A DNA stretch of 64,000 bases from Bifidobacterium castoris (GCF_003952025.1 NZ_QXGI01000006.1:1-64000); one strand, 5' to 3'; shown: positions 17,230 to 28,808, counted from the first letter of the stretch. A program made the numbers and translations. Notes: generated by a model from the sequence alone, not told the origin.

Positions 17230-18636
17230 ATGAGTACGGTAACCCTTTCACAACGAGAACTGCGGCGCCGCCGGAAACTGGGCGCGGACTATGTGGCACC
17301 ATCGCCATACACGCTGAAGAACGCCTTGGAGAAGGGCGACGTCTTCACCAAGCTGTCCATCCTGATTTTCGGCCTCGGCAACGTGGTGCGCAAGCAATAC
17401 GTCAAGGGTCTCATCTATTTCGCCGGTGAGGTCCTGTTCATCCTCTACATGATCACGACTGGCGGCACGAGCATCAAGAACCTGATCACGCTCGGCGGCA
17501 ACAAGCCGACCAGCGGCTGGGTCAACGGCCAGTACGTGAACATCCCGGGCGACAACACGGTCCTGCGTCTGCTCTACGGCGTGGCCACCGTCGTCTTCTG
17601 CGTCGTCTTCGTGCTGTGGTGGATCCTCGAGATTCGCTCCGCGTACAAGGCGCAGTGCCTGGCCGGCAAGAACGGCCGCGCCCCGTCCCTGATGGACGAC
17701 ATCCACACGCTCTTCGACGCCAAGGCGAACCAGCTGCTGCTGTTCCTGCCGATCGCGGGCATCCTGATCTTCACGGTCCTGCCGCTGATCTTCATGATCT
17801 CGATGGCGTTCACGAGCTACGACCACAACCATCTGACGCTGTTCAACTGGGTCGGCCTCGAGAACTTCAAGACGGTGTTCTCGAACTCCGGCAGCAGCGC
17901 GGTCTCCGGCGGCATGTTCCTGTCCGTCCTCGGTTGGACGCTGGTCTGGGCGTTCTTCGCGACGTTCCTGAACTTCTTCCTCGGTCTGTTCCTCGCGATG
18001 ATCATCAACCGCAAGACGACCTACGGCAAGAACGTGTGGCGTGCGATCTTCTCGATGTCGATCGCCGTCCCGCAGTTCGTCTCGCTGCTCGTTATGCATC
18101 AGATGCTGCAGCCGACCGGCGCGGTCAACCGCCTGCTGCAGAGCTGGGGCTGGATCGACGGCCCGCTGCCGTTCTTCACCGACGCCACATGGGCGCGCGT
18201 GACGGTCATCATCGTCAACCTGTGGATCGGTATTCCGTACACGATCATGCAGGTGACCGGCATCCTTCAGAACATCCCTGCCGACCTCTACGAGGCCGCG
18301 AAGATCGACGGCGCGAACTGGTGGCAGATCTTCACGAGGATCACGATGCCGTACATCATCTTCGTGCTCACGCCGTACCTGATCACGACCTTCACCGGCA
18401 ACGTCAACAACTTCAACGTCATCTACCTGCTCACGCGCGGCGACCCGGCCGTCAATGGCGCATCCGCCGGCAAGACCGACCTGCTCATCACCTGGCTGTA
18501 CAAGCTCACGGTGGATCGCAACGATTACAACCTCGGCGCGGTCATCGGCATCATGACGTTCATCGTCCTTGCCGCGGTCTCGCTGATCACCTACCGCAAC
18601 AGCGGTTCCTATAAGAACGAGGAGGGCTTCCGGTGA
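17230..18636 (+). CDS. ABC maltodextrin permease, MalF type with extended N-terminus
   Basis: A 468-residue inner-membrane protein. The first ~170 residues carry a cytoplasmic start, two membrane helices (KGLIYFAGEVLFILYMITTG; ATVVFCVVFVLWWILEI) and a periplasmic loop, as in MalF proteins of Gram-positive bacteria. The six-helix permease core follows, with the EAA loop LYEAAKIDGANWWQIFTRI. It forms the channel with the next gene, whose GTG start overlaps this stop codon. The start at 17230 is the first good ATG after a weak GAGGCGGTAGAGG ribosome site. Confidence 0.93.
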   Translation: MSTVTLSQRELRRRRKLGADYVAPSPYTLKNALEKGDVFTKLSILIFGLGNVVRKQYVKGLIYFAGEVLFILYMITTGGTSIKNLITLGGNKPTSGWVNGQYVNIPGDNTVLRLLYGVATVVFCVVFVLWWILEIRSAYKAQCLAGKNGRAPSLMDDIHTLFDAKANQLLLFLPIAGILIFTVLPLIFMISMAFTSYDHNHLTLFNWVGLENFKTVFSNSGSSAVSGGMFLSVLGWTLVWAFFATFLNFFLGLFLAMIINRKTTYGKNVWRAIFSMSIAVPQFVSLLVMHQMLQPTGAVNRLLQSWGWIDGPLPFFTDATWARVTVIIVNLWIGIPYTIMQVTGILQNIPADLYEAAKIDGANWWQIFTRITMPYIIFVLTPYLITTFTGNVNNFNVIYLLTRGDPAVNGASAGKTDLLITWLYKLTVDRNDYNLGAVIGIMTFIVLAAVSLITYRNSGSYKNEEGFR

Positions 18637-19529
18637 GTAAGCATACTGAAGTCAAAGCACAGAGCCAAGGATTCCTGCACGATCAGAAGAAGCGCCGCAT
18701 CGCGGCCGATGTGGGCACCTACATCCTTCTGGGCGCGCTTTCGATCATCTGGCTGCTGCCGATCGTCTGGATCTTCCTCGAGAGCTTCAACAAGAACACC
18801 GCTCCGTACCAGAGCACGTTCTTCCCGACCGAGTATTCGTTCGACAGCTACATCGGCCTGTTCACCGACCGCAGGGTCCTGGACTTCCCGCGCATGTTCA
18901 TGAACACGTTCATCATCTCGATCTTCACGTGCCTCATCTCGGTGTGGTTCGTGCTCTCGGTCGCATACTGCATGAGCCGCATGCGCTTCCGTGGCCGCCG
19001 CTCGTTCATGAACCTCGTGCTGATCCTCGGCATGTTCCCGTCCATCATGTCCGTCGTCGCGATCTACTTCATCCTCAAGGCGATGGGCCTGACGAGCGAC
19101 GGCATGACGATCCTCGCGCTGATCCTCGTCTATTCTGCGGGTACCGGCGCCGGCTTCTACGTCATGAAGGGCTTCATGGATACGATCCCGACCTCGCTTG
19201 ACGAGGCCGCGATGCTCGACGGCTGCACGCGTTGGCAGGTCTTCGTCAAGATCATCATCCCGATGTCGAAGCCGATGATCGTCTATCAGGCCATCGTGGG
19301 CTTCCTGATCCCGTGGCTCGACTTCGTCATGGCGAAGGTCATCGCCCGCACGCAGGAGAACTACACGGCCTCGCTGGGCCTGTGGCTCATGCTCGAGAAG
19401 GAGTACATCAACACCTGGTTCGGCCGCTTCGCCGCGGCTGCGGTGATCATCTCCGTCCCGATCGCGATCCTGTTCATCGTGATGCAGCGCTTCTACCAGG
19501 AATCCATGTCGGGTGCAGTGAAAGGCTGA
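18633..19529 (+). CDS. ABC maltodextrin permease, MalG type
   Basis: A 298-residue inner-membrane protein with six helices, the EAA loop LDEAAMLDGCTRWQVFVKI and the tail GAVKG. Translation starts at a GTG (18633) that overlaps the previous stop by 4 bases, pointing to coupling. The pullulanase gene begins 2 bases after its stop, so import and debranching are co-expressed. Confidence 0.93.
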   Translation: MSKHTEVKAQSQGFLHDQKKRRIAADVGTYILLGALSIIWLLPIVWIFLESFNKNTAPYQSTFFPTEYSFDSYIGLFTDRRVLDFPRMFMNTFIISIFTCLISVWFVLSVAYCMSRMRFRGRRSFMNLVLILGMFPSIMSVVAIYFILKAMGLTSDGMTILALILVYSAGTGAGFYVMKGFMDTIPTSLDEAAMLDGCTRWQVFVKIIIPMSKPMIVYQAIVGFLIPWLDFVMAKVIARTQENYTASLGLWLMLEKEYINTWFGRFAAAAVIISVPIAILFIVMQRFYQESMSGAVKG

Positions 19530-19531
19530 TC

Positions 19532-21580
19532 ATGATCCAGGCATTCGAGCCCCTTTCCGAAGGGTTGGAGCCGGGTGTCGCAGAACCGTTCCCGCTTTGT
19601 TCGGAACGCTCACTGGGTGCCGAGGTTTGCGAATCCGGCACCCAGTTTGCTCTCTGGGCACCATCGGCGCGTACTGTGACGCTGCGTCTGTTCACCTGCG
19701 GTTCCTCGGAGCAGTCCGATGACATGCTCATCGAGACCGTGACGATGACGAAGCAGTCCGATGGCGCTTGGACAGCGAAGCTTTCGCGGAACCTCGACGG
19801 CGTCTACTACGACTATCTCCTCGAATTCGACGGCGGCGTCACCCATCGCTCCGCCGATCCCTGGGCGCGAGCGGCCGGCGTCAACGGCCGCCGCAGCATG
19901 GTCGTCGACCTCGCGCGCACCGACCCCGAGGGGTGGGACGAGGACGAACGCCCGCGCACGCCGGCTTCGGAGACGATGGTCTGGGAGGCGCATGTCGGCA
20001 GCTTCAGCAACAACCCGCACAGCGGCGTCCCCAAGGAGCACCGGGGCAAGTACCTCGCGTTCACCGACGTGGACACGACGCTCGACGGCGACGGCGAACA
20101 TCCGACCTGCATGAACTATCTGCGCGACCTCGGCGTGACCGCCGTGCAGCTGCTGCCGTTCTACGACTATGGTTCCGTCGACGAGCGCGACCCGTCCCAG
20201 TTCAACTGGGGATACGATCCGCTTAACTACAACGTGCCGGAAGGCTCGTTCTCGACCGATCCCTATGACGGCGCGAACCGCATCACCGAATGCAAGCGGA
20301 TGATCCAGTCGTTGCATGCCAACGGCATCAAGGTCATCATGGACGTCGTCTACAACCACATGTACTCGGCCGACAACTGGTTCGAGCGCACGGTGCCGGG
20401 ATACTACCTGCGCCGCAACGACGACGGCACGCTGGCGAACGGCTCCGGATGCGGCGATGACATGCAGACCGAGCGCGCGATGTTCCGCAGGTTCATCATC
20501 GAATCGGTCACGTACTGGGCCCGCGAATACCACCTCGACGGGTTCCGCTTCGACCTGATGGGCCTCATCGACGTGCAGACGATGAACGCGGTGCGCGCAT
20601 CGCTCGATCGGCTGCCCGGAGGCGAATCGATCCTGATGTACGGCGAACCATGGGCGGCCGGCCCGACGAACACGCTGCCGGGCACCGAACTCGCCGACAA
20701 GGAGGGGCTGCGCTACCTCAGCACGCGCATCGGCCACTTCTGCGACCGCACGCGTGACGCGATCAAGGGCCACGTCTTCTACATGGAACGCAAAGGCTAC
20801 GTGAACGGCGACGCGCGGGCGAACAAGCCGCTCATCGAGCTGGGCGCCGACGCGTGGCGCGCGCCGGAGACGAACGAAGGCCAGGCCGGGCAGATCATCC
20901 AGTACGTAAGCGCCCACGACGACCTCACGCTGTGGGACAAACTGTCGATGAGCATGTTCGAAGGCGGCGAGCGGCTCGAGGAGATCTTCGACGCCGAGCC
21001 GTGCCCGCAGACGACGGCGGTGCTCGAGGCGAACAAGCTCGCCGCAGGCATCATCTACACGGCCGCCGGCATCCCGTTCATGCTCGCCGGCGAGGAGTTC
21101 GGCAAGACGAAGCACGGCAACGACAATTCCTTCGACTCCGGCAAGGAGGTCAACGAGGTGGATTGGCGCCGCGCGTGGCGCATGGGCGAGCTGCACGACT
21201 ATTACCGCCGGCTCATCGCGCTGCGCCGCGCGAACCCGGACTGGTTCGACGCCGAGCACATCGCCGTCGACGCGCCAGGCAACGCCGTCGCCTACCGGAT
21301 GCACGACACGGCCGTGACGATCAATCCGGACGCCGACGACCACACGCTCGCCGCCGACAAGCTCACGCGCGCCTACGCCGACGACGCCCACGACGAGCTG
21401 CCCATGGCCGCCGGCGCGGACGCCGACACGGCAGGTCCGCGTTGGGTCTGCGTGCTCGACTCGACGACGCAGGACGGCACGCCGGACCCGCGACGCGCCG
21501 AGTCGGTCGACGGACGCATCCCGATGCCGGCGCGCTCGCTGCGCGTCTGGAGGCTCGAGCCGGACGGCGACACGCGCTGA
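19532..21580 (+). CDS. pulA: Type I pullulanase, intracellular (GH13)
   Basis: A 682-residue debranching enzyme that cuts alpha-1,6 links in imported branched maltodextrins. An N-terminal CBM48-like domain (ALWAPSARTVTLRLF) precedes the catalytic barrel. It carries the type I pullulanase signature FNWGYDPLNYNVPEGS, then DVVYNHMYSADNWFE, the nucleophile in GFRFDLMGLID, the acid in LMYGEPWAAG and SAHDDLTLWDKL. It has no signal peptide, unlike surface amylopullulanases. It is shorter than many pullulanases because extra N-terminal binding modules are absent. It is co-transcribed with the transporter (2-base gap). Confidence 0.95.
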   Translation: MIQAFEPLSEGLEPGVAEPFPLCSERSLGAEVCESGTQFALWAPSARTVTLRLFTCGSSEQSDDMLIETVTMTKQSDGAWTAKLSRNLDGVYYDYLLEFDGGVTHRSADPWARAAGVNGRRSMVVDLARTDPEGWDEDERPRTPASETMVWEAHVGSFSNNPHSGVPKEHRGKYLAFTDVDTTLDGDGEHPTCMNYLRDLGVTAVQLLPFYDYGSVDERDPSQFNWGYDPLNYNVPEGSFSTDPYDGANRITECKRMIQSLHANGIKVIMDVVYNHMYSADNWFERTVPGYYLRRNDDGTLANGSGCGDDMQTERAMFRRFIIESVTYWAREYHLDGFRFDLMGLIDVQTMNAVRASLDRLPGGESILMYGEPWAAGPTNTLPGTELADKEGLRYLSTRIGHFCDRTRDAIKGHVFYMERKGYVNGDARANKPLIELGADAWRAPETNEGQAGQIIQYVSAHDDLTLWDKLSMSMFEGGERLEEIFDAEPCPQTTAVLEANKLAAGIIYTAAGIPFMLAGEEFGKTKHGNDNSFDSGKEVNEVDWRRAWRMGELHDYYRRLIALRRANPDWFDAEHIAVDAPGNAVAYRMHDTAVTINPDADDHTLAADKLTRAYADDAHDELPMAAGADADTAGPRWVCVLDSTTQDGTPDPRRAESVDGRIPMPARSLRVWRLEPDGDTR

Positions 21581-21603
21581 ACGGCGCTGGAAAGGAACTC
21601 GAG

Positions 21604-22419
21604 ATGACAACGGCACTCAAGTATCAGGCGGTGTTCTTCGATTTGTACGGCACCCTCGTCGACATCCACACGGATGAGCAGAGCGAGGGGCCGTGGACGG
21701 CGCTGCGGTGCGCACTGTACCGGGAAGGCGCTGAATTCGCGACGAACGAGCAGCTGCGTTCCCAGTTCGCCCGCGAACGCGCGAAGGCGAACGCGATGCG
21801 CGACCAGCGCGAATGGTTCGAGCCGGATCTGCTGCCCGCATACCGCGGTCTGTTCGAGGCATGCTGGATCGACGGCACGCCCGAACAGGCGCGCGCCGCC
21901 GCATGGACCTTCCGCCGCGCGAGCACGACGAAGCTGCGGCTGTTCCCCGGCGCGGTCGAGCTGCTCGAACGGCTGCACGACGAAGGCCGCGCCGTCATCC
22001 TCGTCAGCAACGCGCAGGCATGCTACACGAAGCCGGAGCTCACGCTGCTCGGGCTCGACGAGATGTTCGACGACATCATCATCTCGAGCGACGAAGGCGT
22101 GCGCAAACCATCGTTCGAGATCTTCCGGCGCGCGCTCATTGACGCCGACGTCGAGCCGAATCGTGCGCTCATGGTTGGCAACGACGAGAACAGTGATATT
22201 TTTGGCGCTGTCGCCTGTGGCATCGACGCCGCCTACCTGCACACCGACGACAACACCGGCGGCCCCACGGCGCCGCGGGCGGCCATCTCGCTCGAGGGGG
22301 CCGACTACGACGGGCTGCTCGCCTTCATCCACGACGCCGACGCGACGTGGGACGTGTCGCATGCGCCGGAGGCGGCCGACGGCGACGGCGCGGATGGCTG
22401 CACGGAGACGAAGGACTGA
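21604..22419 (+). CDS. HAD-family hydrolase
   Basis: A 271-residue HAD phosphatase. Motif I is FFDLYGTLVD (the DxxGT motif with Tyr in place of Asp), motif II is LVSNAQ, and motif III/IV is KPSFEIFRRAL with VGNDENSDIFGA. The cap domain lies between residues 20 and 110. In the usual DxDGT the second Asp is the acid/base; here it is Tyr, as in several HAD subgroups, so phosphatase activity should not be taken for granted. It lies 23 bases after pulA with GGAAAGGAA in front. The substrate is unknown; a sugar phosphate is possible from context. Confidence 0.85.
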   Translation: MTTALKYQAVFFDLYGTLVDIHTDEQSEGPWTALRCALYREGAEFATNEQLRSQFARERAKANAMRDQREWFEPDLLPAYRGLFEACWIDGTPEQARAAAWTFRRASTTKLRLFPGAVELLERLHDEGRAVILVSNAQACYTKPELTLLGLDEMFDDIIISSDEGVRKPSFEIFRRALIDADVEPNRALMVGNDENSDIFGAVACGIDAAYLHTDDNTGGPTAPRAAISLEGADYDGLLAFIHDADATWDVSHAPEAADGDGADGCTETKD

Positions 22420-22453
22420 ATGGTCGCGCGGGCGACGGAACGGACGAAACACT

Positions 22454-23221
22454 ATGGTGGACGAATACACACGCTATCTGGAGGAAAAGGGACGGCGCAA
22501 GCACCGTGGACTGTCGAGGTTCAAGCTCAAGGTCATCGGAGACGTGCTGCTGTTCCTTTCGGCGGCGAGCGTCACGCTGATGCCGATGCTGCTCGGCGCG
22601 CCGACGGCGCAGAACATGGGCTCGCTCACCGTGTCGGTGCTTTGCGAGGCCGTCTCCTGGGTCGCGATTCCGATCTATGCGTGGCTGCTGTACACCGGTT
22701 TCGACCATACGCACAGCTGGCTGCGCTACGGACTGCAGCTGCTTGCACTCGCGCTCGTCAGCGAGGTGCCCTACGACATGGTCACCTTCGGCAGTTTCTT
22801 CGACATGCGCTCGCAGAACCCGGTGTTCGGCCTCGTCATCGCGCTGATCGTGCTCGTGTTGCTCGAAGTGCTGCAGGACTACGGCAAAGGACTGCGCATC
22901 GCGTTCAGCATCGTCGTCATCATCGTCGGCCTGCTGTGGGATTGGCTGTTCCGCATCGGACAGTCGCAGGCGATGCTCAACATCGGCATGGTCACGCTCG
23001 GCATGGCGCTCATCTTCTTCTATCTGCATGCACGTGAGAACACGATGATGTTCACGGCGGCGCTGCTTGGCGCCGTGTGCTTCATCACACCGGGCATCGG
23101 CGTCGCCTTCCTCCACTACCGCAACGACGAGATCGGCTATCGCCACACATGGACGAAGTGGGCGTTCTACGCGGTCTATCCGCTCATGATGCTCGTGTGC
23201 GGACTGGTCGTCGTGCGCTGA
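22454..23221 (+). CDS. TraX-like membrane protein
   Basis: A 255-residue membrane protein with about eight hydrophobic segments. The order (AVSWVAIPIYAWLLYTGFDHTHSW, SEVPYDMVTFG, NIGMVTLGMALIFFYLH) resembles the TraX/acyltransferase-like family. TraX acetylates pilin on the F plasmid, but chromosomal relatives have no known role and nothing conjugative is near. The start at 22454 has only a weak ribosome site. It is in line with pulA, the HAD gene and the following LacI gene, so it is likely the same operon. Confidence 0.75.
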   Translation: MVDEYTRYLEEKGRRKHRGLSRFKLKVIGDVLLFLSAASVTLMPMLLGAPTAQNMGSLTVSVLCEAVSWVAIPIYAWLLYTGFDHTHSWLRYGLQLLALALVSEVPYDMVTFGSFFDMRSQNPVFGLVIALIVLVLLEVLQDYGKGLRIAFSIVVIIVGLLWDWLFRIGQSQAMLNIGMVTLGMALIFFYLHARENTMMFTAALLGAVCFITPGIGVAFLHYRNDEIGYRHTWTKWAFYAVYPLMMLVCGLVVVR

Positions 23222-23300
23222 CGTGCATGCGGACGGCCGCCGACAATCAACAGAGAACAAGAACAACAAGGGAAGCACAGTTCAAGTAAAGGGGCACATC

Positions 23301-24341
23301 GTGCAGAAGCAAGGAATCCGCGAAGTCGCGCAGCTTGCGGGAGTGTCTATCTCCACCGTCTCACGTGCGTTCACCCGGCCGGAGCTCGTGTCCGAACGGA
23401 CACGGGAGAAGGTCATGAGCGCTGCGGCAAAACTCGATTTCAACATCTCCCGTTCGGCGACGGCGCTCAAATCGGGGCAGACCTTCCGCGTCGCGCTGCT
23501 GATGAATCAGGAGATCACCAGCTGGTTCAACGTCGAGGTCTTCGCCGGCGTCAACTCGGTGCTGCACAAGGAGGGATACGACATCTCGCTGTTCCAGCAC
23601 ATCGACGACGCGCGCACGCGCACGCAGTTCTTCCGCGATATGCCGGTGTTGCGCAACGTCGACGCCGTGTTCGTCGCGTCCTTCGCAATCGAGCCGGAGG
23701 AGGTCGAGCAGCTGAGGCGCACGCGCGTGCCGATCATCGGCATCAACACGCCGAACATCGAGGCCTTCGACGCGACGGTCCGCATCGACGACGAACAGGG
23801 CATGTACCGCGCGACGCAGCACATGATCAACCTCGGGCATAAGCGCATCGTCTACACATGCTCGGCGGCGGAGGAATCGCTCGAATCGTCGATCGACGCG
23901 CGCGGCCGCGGATTCATCCGCGCCTGCGAGGCGGCGCAGCAGACGCGCGACATCGACTGGAAGGTGCTGTCGGTGCCGCGGGGGCATGATTTCGCCGACG
24001 CGGCGCTCGCGGCCGTGCTGTCCGAGGAGACGTTCCCGGATGCGATCTGCTGCCAGATGGACATGATGGCGATTCCGCTCGTGCTCAAGCTGCAGCGCCA
24101 TGGCTACCGCACGCCGCGCGACTATTCGATCATCGGGTTCGACGACTCGTCCTACGCCGACACGATCGATCTGACGACGATGCGTCAGGATCCCTTCGCG
24201 ATGGGCGCGGTGGCGGCGCGCAAGTGCCTGCAGCTGCTCTCCGGCGAGGAACTGCAGGAACCGCATTCGACGATCGAGCCGAAGCTGATCCTGCGCGGCA
24301 CCGACGCCCGGCTCGATCCGGACGCGCCGCTCGAGCGCTGA
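23301..24341 (+). CDS. LacI-family transcriptional regulator, second copy in the locus
   Basis: A 346-residue repressor. The HTH at residues 5-31 (IREVAQLAGVSISTVSRAF) is followed by a binding-protein-like domain (FRVALLMNQEITSWFNVEVF; VPIIGINTPN; YSIIGFDDSSYADT). It resembles the LacI at 6916 in both HTH and effector domain, which suggests they are paralogues with overlapping operators. A GTG start at 23301 with AAAGGGG 7 bases upstream is preferred; the open frame runs to 23223 but adds a non-conserved lead. It closes the maltodextrin operon and may autoregulate through the operator at 15501. Confidence 0.9.
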   Translation: MQKQGIREVAQLAGVSISTVSRAFTRPELVSERTREKVMSAAAKLDFNISRSATALKSGQTFRVALLMNQEITSWFNVEVFAGVNSVLHKEGYDISLFQHIDDARTRTQFFRDMPVLRNVDAVFVASFAIEPEEVEQLRRTRVPIIGINTPNIEAFDATVRIDDEQGMYRATQHMINLGHKRIVYTCSAAEESLESSIDARGRGFIRACEAAQQTRDIDWKVLSVPRGHDFADAALAAVLSEETFPDAICCQMDMMAIPLVLKLQRHGYRTPRDYSIIGFDDSSYADTIDLTTMRQDPFAMGAVAARKCLQLLSGEELQEPHSTIEPKLILRGTDARLDPDAPLER

Positions 24342-24482
24342 CGGCGCGGGGCGGATGCGGGAGGATATGCGAACGGGCCGGGCCGGCATGCCTGCGGAAT
24401 GTGGAATGCGCTGAACAAGGACGAAGCCGGATCGCGGAGAGCTTCATATCGCCCGCTGGTGAGGACCAAGGGGCACAGGGAA

Positions 24483-24521
24483 GACGGGGCGGTCATGCCG
24501 ACGGGGCATGGCCGCCCCGTC
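24483..24521 (+). terminator. Terminator of the maltodextrin operon
   Basis: A 17-bp stem (24483-24499 with 24505-24521; arm GACGGGGCGGTCATGCC) with one wobble and a 5-base loop, 140 bases after the LacI stop. There is no T tract. Confidence 0.65.
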
Positions 24522-24540
24522 GTATGTGCGGTGGGGTCTG

Positions 24541-24770
24541 TGCGTCCCGGTTCATCGGCGAGCTCGATGGCTCGTTCCGCGAACTGGTCTGTTTGCGTCC
24601 CGGTTTGTCGAAGGCGTTGACGGTTGGTCCCGCAATCGGGCCTTGCCGCGGGCAGCTTCGTCGTCGGAACCGATGGGGTCGGGACGCGGGTAGGGACGTT
24701 CGCGTCCCGGTTCGTCGATGGGGTCGACGGCTCGTTCCGCTGTGTCCCGTTTCGTTGGTGAGCGGTGTCT
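24541..24770 (+). repeat. Second cluster of GCGTCCC-x-TTCGTCG repeat units
   Basis: Three to four units share the GCGTCCCGGTTCGTCG core with the block at 13500-13762. Two of them (starting near 24542 and 24702) match over about 39 bases, ending in GGCTCGTTCCGC, with few differences. A further variant (GTCCCGTTTCGTTGG) starts near 24744. Confidence 0.65.
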
Positions 24771-24919
24771 GACCTTGCGGCCCCGTGCGCAAATCACCCA
24801 CCGCAACCTGAATGTTTACTGGGATATCGCTTCCCGCAGTCTGGAAATCGCTGCGCGGCGGCGGTTTTGCAAGGCTTGGAAAACTTTTTCGGAAAAATCT
24901 TCCGCAGTGGGAATAACGG

Positions 24920-24953
24920 TTGACGGGAAATAGTTGAGTGATGTAGGCTCAAG
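24920..24953 (+). promoter_or_regulatory. dnaK promoter with HspR (HAIR) box
   Basis: The -35 TTGACG (24920-24925) is followed by a -10-like TGTAGG (24942-24947). The inverted repeat GTTGAGT-N7-GCTCAAG (24933-24953) differs at two positions from the actinobacterial HAIR consensus CTTGAGT-N7-ACTCAAG. It covers the spacer and -10, so HspR (gene at 28814) would repress the operon until heat shock. Confidence 0.8.
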
Positions 24954-25053
24954 TTTTGGATGGTTCAAGAAGGCCGGCTGCGGATGCGGCCGCCGCCGGA
25001 CGGAACTCGAGCAAGAACGTAACAAGTAGCGAACCTAACAAAGGAGGACAAGT

Positions 25054-26915
<1,862 letters not shown>

Positions 26916-26916
<1 letters not shown>

Positions 26917-27602
26917 TGTCCGACTTCAACAAGGACGATTACCTCGACGACCTGCCCGACGCCGACGCGTTGGCGAACGGGCAGGCCGACCCCGGCTCCA
27001 GGCTCATGGACGACATCGAGCGTGACGCTGCCGCCGAGCAGCAGCCCGAGACGGACGTGAACGCCGGAGCCCAGGAGGACGCGCAGTCCGCGTCCTCCCC
27101 GGCCGAGGAGGCGGCTGAAGCGGCTCAGCAGGAGCCGCCGCAGGCGGACTCCGAGGACGGCAAGCTCACTGCGCTTGGCCAGGCCAAGAAGGAGGCGGCT
27201 GAATACCTCGAAGCGCTGCAGCGTGAGCGCGCGGAGTTCATCAACTACCGCAACCGCACGCGCAAGGACATGGATCGGGCGCGCCAGCAGGGCATCGTCG
27301 ATGTGCTGACGGCGGAGCTGCCCGCGCTTGACGACATCGATCGCATCCGCGAACACGGCGAGATGGATGAATCGTTCAAGGCGGTCGCGGCGAAGATCGA
27401 CAAGACCTTCGAGAAGTTCGGCGTGGAGAAGTTCGGCGTCAAAGGCGAGGACTTCGATCCGACGAAGCATGAGGCCGTGCTGCACAAGCCGGATCCGGAC
27501 GCCGAGAAGGCGACCGTGGACACGGTTGTGGAGGCCGGCTACCGCATCGGCGACCGCGTGATTCGCGCGGCCCGCGTGGTCGTGGCGTCGCCGCAGGACT
27601 GA
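26916..27602 (+). CDS. grpE: Nucleotide exchange factor GrpE
   Basis: A 228-residue cytoplasmic protein that releases ADP from DnaK. The first ~85 residues are acidic and disordered (Ala/Glu/Gln rich), followed by the long coiled coil (ALQRERAEFINYRNRTRKDM) and the beta-wing domain with FEKFGVEKFGVKGEDFDPTKH and the C-terminal VEAGYRIGDRVIRAARVVV. Its start codon shares one base with the dnaK stop, so translation is probably coupled. A strong hairpin follows before dnaJ. Confidence 0.97.
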
Positions 27603-27617
27603 CGCGGACGACGCATG

Positions 27618-27656
27618 AGGAGGCCGTGGACCACAATCGGCGGTCCACGGCCTCCT
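27618..27656 (+). terminator. Hairpin between grpE and dnaJ
   Basis: A 15-bp perfect stem (27618-27632 with 27642-27656; arm AGGAGGCCGTGGACC) without a T tract. It probably reduces, but does not stop, read-through to dnaJ and hspR. Confidence 0.65.
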
Positions 27657-27773
27657 GTGCGATGTGCCCTCAACGAAACGTATGACCATCAATAAGTGCC
27701 GCCCGTCGCCGCGAGGCGTGGGAAGCCCCTCGGCGGCGGACGGATTCAGCAACACCTCGAAAGGAGGCACAAC

Positions 27774-28808
27774 ATGGCTGAGAACGAATGGCTGAACAAA
27801 GACTTCTACAAGACCCTCGGTGTCTCCAAAGACGCCACGGAAAGCGAAATCACGAAGGCGTACCGCAAGCTGGCGCGCAAATACCATCCGGACATCAACA
27901 AGACCAAGGAAGGCGAGGAGAAGTTCAAGGACATCTCCGAGGCCTACGATGTGCTCAAGGACAAGGAATCGCGTGAACGCTACGACGCGATCCGCCAGTT
28001 CGGCGCGGGAGGCGCGCGCTTCGCCGGCGGCGCGGGCGGCGCCGGCGGATTCGACGCCTCCAATCTCAACGATATCTTCTCGATGTTCGGCGGTGGCGCG
28101 GGCGGCAACGGCTCGCACATCCGCTTCTCGACGAACGGCGGCGGCGCGGGGTTCGACGACATCTTCTCGATGTTCGGCGGCGGCAACGCCGGCGGCTACG
28201 GCGGCCATGGCTACGAGGACTACGGCGACGGCGCATACGCCGGCTACCGGCCCACCCCGGCCCCGGAGGACGGCGCCGACCTCAACTCGAAGATCACGCT
28301 GACCTTCCGCCAGGCCGTCAAAGGCGCGACCGTCTCGCTGAGCGCGGGCGGCAAGAAGTTCAAGACGCGCATCCCGGCCGGTGTGAAGAACGGGCAGAAG
28401 ATCAAGCTCGCCGGCAAGGGCAAGCCGGGCGTGCACGGCGGTAGGAACGGCGACATGTACCTGACCATCACCGTGACGCCGGACCCGAAGTTCGCGATGG
28501 ACGGCGTGGATCTCGTCATGGATCTGCCGGTCACCGTCGGCCAGGCCGTCGACGGCGGCAAGATCGACGTCAAGGACTTCTACGGCGATACGGTGACGTT
28601 CAAGGTCCACGCCGGCACGTCGAGCGGCGCCGAAGTGCGCGTCAAGGGCAAGGGCGTGAAGACCAAGCGCGAGACCGGCGATCTCGTCGGCCGCGTGCAG
28701 ATCCACGTTCCCGAGCATCCGGGCATCGGCGAGAAGCATGCCGCGAAGGAGTTCGACAAGGCCTGCGGCGACTTCGCCGACAAGCTCGCCGAACAGCGGG
28801 AGTCCTGA
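27774..28808 (+). CDS. dnaJ: DnaJ-type co-chaperone without zinc fingers
   Basis: A 344-residue Hsp40. The J domain has HPD at residues 38-40 ([10 protein letters not shown]). A Gly-rich linker of about 90 residues contains two direct copies of the phrase DIFSMFGGG. The C-terminal peptide-binding domains follow ([37 protein letters not shown]). The four CxxCxGxG zinc repeats of classical DnaJ are absent, so this is a class II (CbpA/DnaJ1-like) protein; a second DnaJ with zinc fingers is expected elsewhere. The start has AAAGGAGG. hspR begins 5 bases later. Confidence 0.96.
   Translation: MAENEWLNKDFYKTLGVSKDATESEITKAYRKLARKYHPDINKTKEGEEKFKDISEAYDVLKDKESRERYDAIRQFGAGGARFAGGAGGAGGFDASNLNDIFSMFGGGAGGNGSHIRFSTNGGGAGFDDIFSMFGGGNAGGYGGHGYEDYGDGAYAGYRPTPAPEDGADLNSKITLTFRQAVKGATVSLSAGGKKFKTRIPAGVKNGQKIKLAGKGKPGVHGGRNGDMYLTITVTPDPKFAMDGVDLVMDLPVTVGQAVDGGKIDVKDFYGDTVTFKVHAGTSSGAEVRVKGKGVKTKRETGDLVGRVQIHVPEHPGIGEKHAAKEFDKACGDFADKLAEQRES

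Larger units (their letters stand above)
24342..25053. other. 712-base gap between the LacI gene and dnaK
   Basis: The gap holds a terminator (24483-24521), a set of dispersed repeat units (24541-24770), then an AT-richer dnaK promoter with HspR box and ribosome site. No plausible gene is seen in it. Confidence 0.65.

Noticed and set aside
19610-21616. Long frame opposite pulA
   Set aside because: Antisense shadow with no recognisable domain.
22454-23221. Conjugative element marked by TraX
   Set aside because: No relaxase, coupling protein, integrase or att site is seen; chromosomal TraX-like proteins are common.
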